Shown: piece after piece, positions 5,604 through 9,065 of the stretch | Numbering within the stretch: position 1 is the first letter of the stretch | How the letters are laid out: each line of letters begins with the position of its first letter | Assembly: GCA_937884385.1 (NCBI GenBank) | Contig: CALGCW010000248.1 | Span: forward strand, 1-9,065 | Length of the DNA: 9,065 nt | Direction: 5' to 3' | From: an uncultured Clostridia bacterium | GTDB taxonomy: Bacteria; Bacillota; Clostridia; Oscillospirales; CAG-272 | Translations under genes and position numbers: made by a program | The notes under the pieces: model-generated | Told to the model about the DNA's origin: nothing | What the model saw: the letters and a program-made list of their open reading frames with translations, nothing else | Databases searched by the model: none

Positions 5604-5631
5604 TTGCAAAACACGACTAATGACATATTAT
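5604..5631 (+). promoter_or_regulatory. Possible promoter of the second precursor-peptidase unit
   Basis: TTGCAA (5604-5609) and TATTAT (5626-5631) are 16 bases apart. The -10 is a five-of-six match and the -35 four-of-six. It lies between the structured 3' end of the 4939 gene and the ribosome binding site of the 5662 gene. It would therefore start a second unit holding the third precursor and the second signal peptidase. Confidence 0.4.
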
Positions 5632-5661
5632 TTTAAGCATTTTGATGAAGGGAGGTAAAGT

Positions 5662-6273
5662 ATGTTCATTTCGTCAGAAAATAACGAGGAAAAGAGCGTT
5701 TACAGGAAAATAATCGTTCCTGTTATAGTAATATTGCTTTGCCTTACCTCAATGATTGGAGTCACGTGGGCACTTTTTACCAACGGCGAGGATGGAAAGA
5801 TCGGAGTTAACGTCACAAGTGGTAATATCAATATCGATATTATCAATGAGGACGGAAAGTCGCTACTCAATGATGTTCTAAACTTTGTCCCAAAGGATGG
5901 AAGAGAAGTGATCTACTTTGAACCGGGCGCGACCTTCTATACAGAGCCGTTCCAAGTTCAAAACAAAGAAAACTCCATTTCCATTAATTATCGCATTTGC
6001 GTCAGTGACGACGAAAGTGAGGATATGGCCGCGTTTGAAGAAGCCTTTGAGCTTTGGATAACGAAGGATCCCACTGATCTCAGTGATGCTTCAAGGATGA
6101 TGTCATTCAGTGGTGAACTCGGAGTGGGTGACACAAGCGAAATGTATTATCTGGTAATAAGGATGAAAGAAACAGCAGGAAATGAGTTTCAAGGTAAAGA
6201 ATACAGCGGCATCGGTATCACTGTTATAGCGGTACAGGGCAACGTAGACATAGACCAAGTAAACGAAGAATAA
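5662..6273 (+). CDS. TasA/camelysin-like secreted precursor (third)
   Basis: 203 residues. It has an unusually long n-region (MFISSENNEEKSVYRK) before the hydrophobic core, then SMIGVTWA-LFTNG, with SipW-type cleavage expected after Ala37. Next come TSGNINIDI and a beta-rich acidic domain with FEPGATFYTEPFQVQN. The end motif is ETAGNEFQG...ITVIAVQGNVD, as in the major subunit. Codon choice is ordinary rather than strongly biased, so it is probably a minor subunit (inference). AAGGGAGGT before the ATG fixes the start. It lies only 10 bases upstream of the second signal peptidase, forming a substrate-peptidase pair. The acidic Asp/Glu-rich region around residues 115-130 (SDDESEDMAAFEE) has no counterpart in the major subunit. 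Confidence 0.82.
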   Translation: MFISSENNEEKSVYRKIIVPVIVILLCLTSMIGVTWALFTNGEDGKIGVNVTSGNINIDIINEDGKSLLNDVLNFVPKDGREVIYFEPGATFYTEPFQVQNKENSISINYRICVSDDESEDMAAFEEAFELWITKDPTDLSDASRMMSFSGELGVGDTSEMYYLVIRMKETAGNEFQGKEYSGIGITVIAVQGNVDIDQVNEE

Positions 6274-6283
6274 GGAGATTTAT

Positions 6284-7063
6284 ATGGAATCCAAAAGTAA
6301 ATTTAATAAAATAATGGATGTGGTCGCTAAATGCATCACTGTAATCCTCTTTGTGTTTACTGCGTGTATTATGATCTTTACCATTCTTTCTGTGACAACC
6401 ATAGACAAGAATGACAGAAACATTTTCGGCTACAAATTCTACATCGTACAGACGGACTCAATGAGCGCCTCCGATAAAAACGCTCATCTTGACGTCCACT
6501 TCGATGCAGGTGATATCATTCTCGTAAAGGGCGTTGATGAATCAACGGAATTGAAGGCGGGAGATATCATTTCCTTCATATCATTCAATGAAGAAAGTTT
6601 CGGCGAGACCGTAACGCATATGATTCGCGAGGTTAAAACCAATGCGGAAGGCAGAGTAATCGGATACGTGACGTTCGGTACTAATACCGACACGGACGAC
6701 GAAATGCCCGTTGAGCCCGAGCATATCTTGGGCGTTTACGCTGGAAAGCTCGCGGGTGTGGGAAAATTCTTCGCCTTTTTGAAATCCACTCCAGGATATA
6801 TCTGGTGTATCCTTGTTCCGTTTTTGATTCTGATCCTCTTCAACGGCGTTGACGTTATACGCTTGTTCAGAAGATATAAAAAGGAACAAAATGCCATTAT
6901 GGATGCTGAAAAAGCTGAAATCGCGGCAGAAAGACAGAGAAATGAAGATATGCTCCGTGAGCTTATGGCTCTTAAGGAGCAGCTTGAGGCAAAAAACAAT
7001 GCCGCAGGCACGGAGTCACGCGACGCAGGTAATAATGCGGGCGAGGACACCGAAAACAATTAA
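6284..7063 (+). CDS. sipW: SipW-type signal peptidase I (second copy)
   Basis: 259 residues, a paralogue of the 2767 product with the same plan: N-terminal membrane helix (about 16-37), GYKFYIVQTDSM with Ser59, His112 in VTHMIREV, an acidic GTNTDTDDE segment, a second membrane helix (about 170-192), then RLFRRYKKEQ and an alanine/glutamate-rich coiled coil (about 196-240) expected in the cytoplasm. The catalytic histidine is followed by Met-Ile-Arg instead of the Arg found in the first copy (THRVV), so the neighbourhood of the active site differs. AAGGAG precedes the start. It follows the third precursor by 10 bases and precedes the long precursor by 69, so it probably serves those substrates. 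Having two peptidases suggests divided substrate ranges or timing (inference). The symbol indicates class only. Confidence 0.87.
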   Translation: MESKSKFNKIMDVVAKCITVILFVFTACIMIFTILSVTTIDKNDRNIFGYKFYIVQTDSMSASDKNAHLDVHFDAGDIILVKGVDESTELKAGDIISFISFNEESFGETVTHMIREVKTNAEGRVIGYVTFGTNTDTDDEMPVEPEHILGVYAGKLAGVGKFFAFLKSTPGYIWCILVPFLILILFNGVDVIRLFRRYKKEQNAIMDAEKAEIAAERQRNEDMLRELMALKEQLEAKNNAAGTESRDAGNNAGEDTENN

Positions 7064-7132
7064 AAATCGACGCGAAAGCGTTTAAGAAACATTCGTCTCT
7101 TATAAAAAAATAATATAGGAGGAAATTTAGAA

Positions 7133-8752
7133 ATGACGAATTTAAAAGCTACAAAGAGAGCATTGCTTAGCAGCATTATCGCACTTATCATCTGCTTTAC
7201 TATGCTTCTTGGTACAACGTATGCTTGGTTTACAGATTCTGTAACAAGCACAGGCAACAAGATCGTTGCAGGTACTCTCGATGTTGATCTTTTCTTGCAC
7301 AGCGCAAACGGTGCTACTGAGATTACTAATGAGAGCGCTCCTATTTTTGGCGCTGATTCTCTCGTGGCTCAGAACAATGCCGCTGACTCTCTCTGGGAGC
7401 CCGGTAAGACACAGACAGTTTACCTTTCTATTGTAAACAACGGTACTCTTGCTCTTAAGTACAGAGTTGGTATCGAGGTTTCTGATATTACAAATAACCT
7501 TAATGAGGTTATGTCCTACATCATTACTCCCGATGCACAGTACGGTTCTATTGACGATCGTGCTGACCTTGACTGGACAAACGCCAGTGACGTTATCGTT
7601 GGTGTAAACGTTGACACAGAAGACGTTGAGCTTCTTCCCGGTCAGACTCATTACTTCGCTCTCTCCGTTCATATGGACGAGGAAGCTGGCAACGAGTATA
7701 TGGAAGGCTCCATCTCATTCGACCTTAAGGTAGTTGCTACACAGCTTTCTTATGAGGAAGACAGCTTTGGTCCTGAATATGATGAAGACGCTACATATCC
7801 CGATGCAGATGCAGTTGCTCCTGTTAATCCCAACGGTGCAACATACCTCGAGGTTAGAGATCCCGAAACAGGTGCTCCTGTAGGTTCTGCTAACATTCCT
7901 GCAGATGCTGTTGCAGAGGGTGTTGAGAATATGAAGATGACTATCGAGCTTGATGAAGACTACAATTTCACAGTTGCAGCAGGCGAGACTGCTCTTACTT
8001 ATGAAGTAAAGGTTATCGGTGTCAAGGAAGGCAACACAACACCTATTAAGGTTCAGCTTCGTGCTCCTGCAGGCCTTGATCCTAATACAGTAAAGCTTTA
8101 CCATAATGAAGATGAGGTACAGAACATCGTTTATAATCCTGCAGACGGTGATATCACATTCTACACAACATCTTTCAGCCCCTTCACAATCGTTTACGTT
8201 GAAAATAGCGATTACGTAGCCCCCGACGAGGACGAAAGCAAGATTCCCGTAGCTGATGTTGTTGAAGCTCCTGAGCTTGTAGGCGTATCTCTTCCTTGGG
8301 GATCTTACGGTCAGTGGTCTCCCAATCCTGAGGTAGATGCAGATCCTATGCTTGAGTCTGCATTCGTATTCTCTTGCACAGAGACACTTGATGAAGCAAG
8401 AGAGAATCCCTATGCTAACTGGGAATGCGATTTCTGGGTTAAGCTTGACAGAGATCTTGGTGAAAACGAGATCTTCCTTGGCGGTAACTACGGTACCTTC
8501 GGTTGGGTAGGCTTCCATAACGGTGACGTTACACTCTCCGCTAACGAAGAAATTCCTCTCCTTGGCAGCGTTGCAGGTTCTCCTTGGACATACCTTGACG
8601 TTGTTCAGAACGTAGGTGAGTTCACTTGTGGCGTAGGTGACGTTGATGATGCACTTTCCGGTGCTACATTCACCGTAACACTTCGTCTTAGAAACCCCGA
8701 CAACCACAACGAGATCATCAACGTTGTTGTTAAAACACATACATTCCAGTAA
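7133..8752 (+). CDS. Large multidomain TasA-like secreted precursor
   Basis: 539 residues. The SipW-cognate signal peptide ends LLGTTYA-WFTD (cleavage after Ala31). The TasA-like domain runs to about residue 203 and ends EEAGNEYMEG...FDLKVVATQ. A very acidic linker (about 205-230) follows. A second beta-rich domain (about 235-355) includes IPADAV and LDPNTVKLYHNEDEV and ends in the phrase YTTSFSPFTIVY, which I know from the end of beta-domains in other Clostridia surface proteins. After another acidic linker comes an aromatic- and glycine-rich C-terminal domain (about 380-539) with WGSYGQW, GGNYGTFGWVGF, VGDVDDALSGATFTVTLRL and three cysteines; I do not recognise this domain. There is no LPXTG sorting motif and no C-terminal membrane helix. 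Codons are biased as in the 4939 gene (threonine mostly ACA), implying abundance. AGGAGG at 7117-7122 supports the start. Confidence 0.83.
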   Translation: MTNLKATKRALLSSIIALIICFTMLLGTTYAWFTDSVTSTGNKIVAGTLDVDLFLHSANGATEITNESAPIFGADSLVAQNNAADSLWEPGKTQTVYLSIVNNGTLALKYRVGIEVSDITNNLNEVMSYIITPDAQYGSIDDRADLDWTNASDVIVGVNVDTEDVELLPGQTHYFALSVHMDEEAGNEYMEGSISFDLKVVATQLSYEEDSFGPEYDEDATYPDADAVAPVNPNGATYLEVRDPETGAPVGSANIPADAVAEGVENMKMTIELDEDYNFTVAAGETALTYEVKVIGVKEGNTTPIKVQLRAPAGLDPNTVKLYHNEDEVQNIVYNPADGDITFYTTSFSPFTIVYVENSDYVAPDEDESKIPVADVVEAPELVGVSLPWGSYGQWSPNPEVDADPMLESAFVFSCTETLDEARENPYANWECDFWVKLDRDLGENEIFLGGNYGTFGWVGFHNGDVTLSANEEIPLLGSVAGSPWTYLDVVQNVGEFTCGVGDVDDALSGATFTVTLRLRNPDNHNEIINVVVKTHTFQ

Positions 8753-8766
8753 TTCTGTAATGAAAT

Positions 8767-8792
8767 CCACAACTCCCTTCGGGGAGTTGTGG
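8767..8792 (+). other. Stable UUCG hairpin after the large precursor gene
   Basis: CCACAACTCCC (8767-8777) and GGGAGTTGTGG (8782-8792) pair perfectly around TTCG, giving an 11-bp stem closed by the very stable C(UUCG)G tetraloop. GGTAATAAAA follows, not a U-tract. On its own it is more likely an RNA-stabilising or pausing element than a terminator. It begins 15 bases after the stop codon. Confidence 0.6.
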
Positions 8793-8800
8793 GGTAATAA

Positions 8801-8833
8801 AAGGATATAACCGAGGGGTTATATTCTTTTCTT
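8801..8833 (+). terminator. Probable intrinsic terminator
   Basis: AAGGATATAACC (8801-8812) pairs with GGTTATATTCTT (8817-8828, one G-T pair) around a GAGG loop and is followed by TTCTT. The stem is A+T-rich and the tail is interrupted by C, so termination may be partial, allowing some readthrough into the 8873 gene. It directly follows the UUCG hairpin. Confidence 0.6.
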
Positions 8834-8872
8834 GCCCTATTGTGAAATATTATATAAAAGGAGAAAAGGGAA

Positions 8873-9065
8873 ATGAAAAATTTAAAAAAATCATTTCTGA
8901 TGAGCACGGTCGCTTTGCTTCTTTGCTTTTTGATGTTCCTTGGCACTACTTTCGCTTGGTTTACCGATGAGGTGACAAGCAGTGCTAACAAGATCATAGC
9001 AGGAAATCTCAAGCTTGACCTTGAAGTGCTCGACAAAGCAACGGGAGCTTGGTATTCCGTAAAGG
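8873..9065 (+). CDS. TasA/camelysin-like secreted precursor (fifth), cut by window end
   Basis: Only the first 64 codons are present. The protein starts MKNLKKSFLM, has a hydrophobic core and the SipW-cognate ending FLGTTFA-WFTDE (cleavage expected after Ala28). It continues TSSANKIIAGNLKLDLEV, nearly the same as the 7133 product over this stretch (TSTGNKIVAGTLDVDL). AAAGGAG at 8857-8863 supports the start. It lies 120 bases after the large precursor, behind a UUCG hairpin and a probable terminator. Total length and any extra domains cannot be seen. Confidence 0.85.
   Translation, partial: MKNLKKSFLMSTVALLLCFLMFLGTTFAWFTDEVTSSANKIIAGNLKLDLEVLDKATGAWYSVK

Noticed and set aside
7715..8770. Minus-strand open frame of 351 codons under the large precursor gene
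   Set aside because: It arises from codon bias of the opposite strand, giving a cysteine- and valine-rich translation of low complexity. It also runs through the UUCG hairpin. The plus-strand protein is clearly real.
4147..8956. Lipoprotein signal in the precursors because of the fixed cysteine
   Set aside because: The cysteine is preceded by Leu or Ile rather than the Gly/Ala/Ser of a lipobox, and the G-T-x-A-LFT/WFT cleavage context ten residues later fits SipW processing.
1..9065. CRISPR array, toxin-antitoxin pair or phage genes
   Set aside because: No regularly spaced direct repeats, no small overlapping toxin/antitoxin frames and no phage-type proteins are visible.

Overview
The window looks like a chromosomal segment from a Clostridia-type Bacillota, probably an uncultured gut lineage. 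The grounds are strong AGGAGG-type ribosome binding sites, TTGACA/TATAAT-like promoters, intrinsic terminators, a moderate G+C content, and several secreted proteins whose signal peptides end in (T)TYA/TFA followed by WFTD or LFT. This family is common in Clostridia. The genus cannot be named from sequence alone.

Left part (1-640). There is no protein gene here. It holds the edge of a probable dispersed G+C-rich repeat (1-51), a perfect 18-bp hairpin (211-252), a 19-nt copy of the 3' end of a leucine tRNA (255-273), and a complete minus-strand tRNA-Leu(CAA) at 414-500. That tRNA has its own terminator and a well-spaced promoter that diverges from the promoter of the next gene.

645-2015 encodes a magnesium transporter of the MgtE family. 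It is a stand-alone unit with its own promoter and terminator.

2264 to the right edge is the interesting part: a locus for making and exporting TasA/camelysin-like fibre proteins. In order it encodes a membrane-anchored protein with a TasA-like tail; a SipW-type (ER-type) signal peptidase; a membrane-anchored protein carrying a ribosomal uL15-like C-terminal domain; a TasA-like precursor; a second, probably abundant TasA-like precursor; a third TasA-like precursor; a second SipW-type signal peptidase; a long multidomain TasA-like precursor; and the start of a fifth precursor, cut by the window end. All genes are on the plus strand, in two or more transcription units.

Working model, inferred: the two signal peptidases cleave the five precursors after Ala/Ser, just before the LFT/WFT motif. 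The mature beta-sandwich proteins then assemble on the cell surface into a biofilm-like or surface fibre layer. The anchored TasA-like protein could act as a membrane base or nucleator. The uL15-domain protein has no obvious role in this pathway. It is the strongest candidate here for undescribed biology, because the domain probably sits on the cytoplasmic face beside the coiled-coil tails of the signal peptidases. The gaps between precursor genes contain strong RNA structures (a possible H-type pseudoknot, hairpins without U-tracts, a perfect 18-bp palindrome). These may tune the relative amounts of the subunits.
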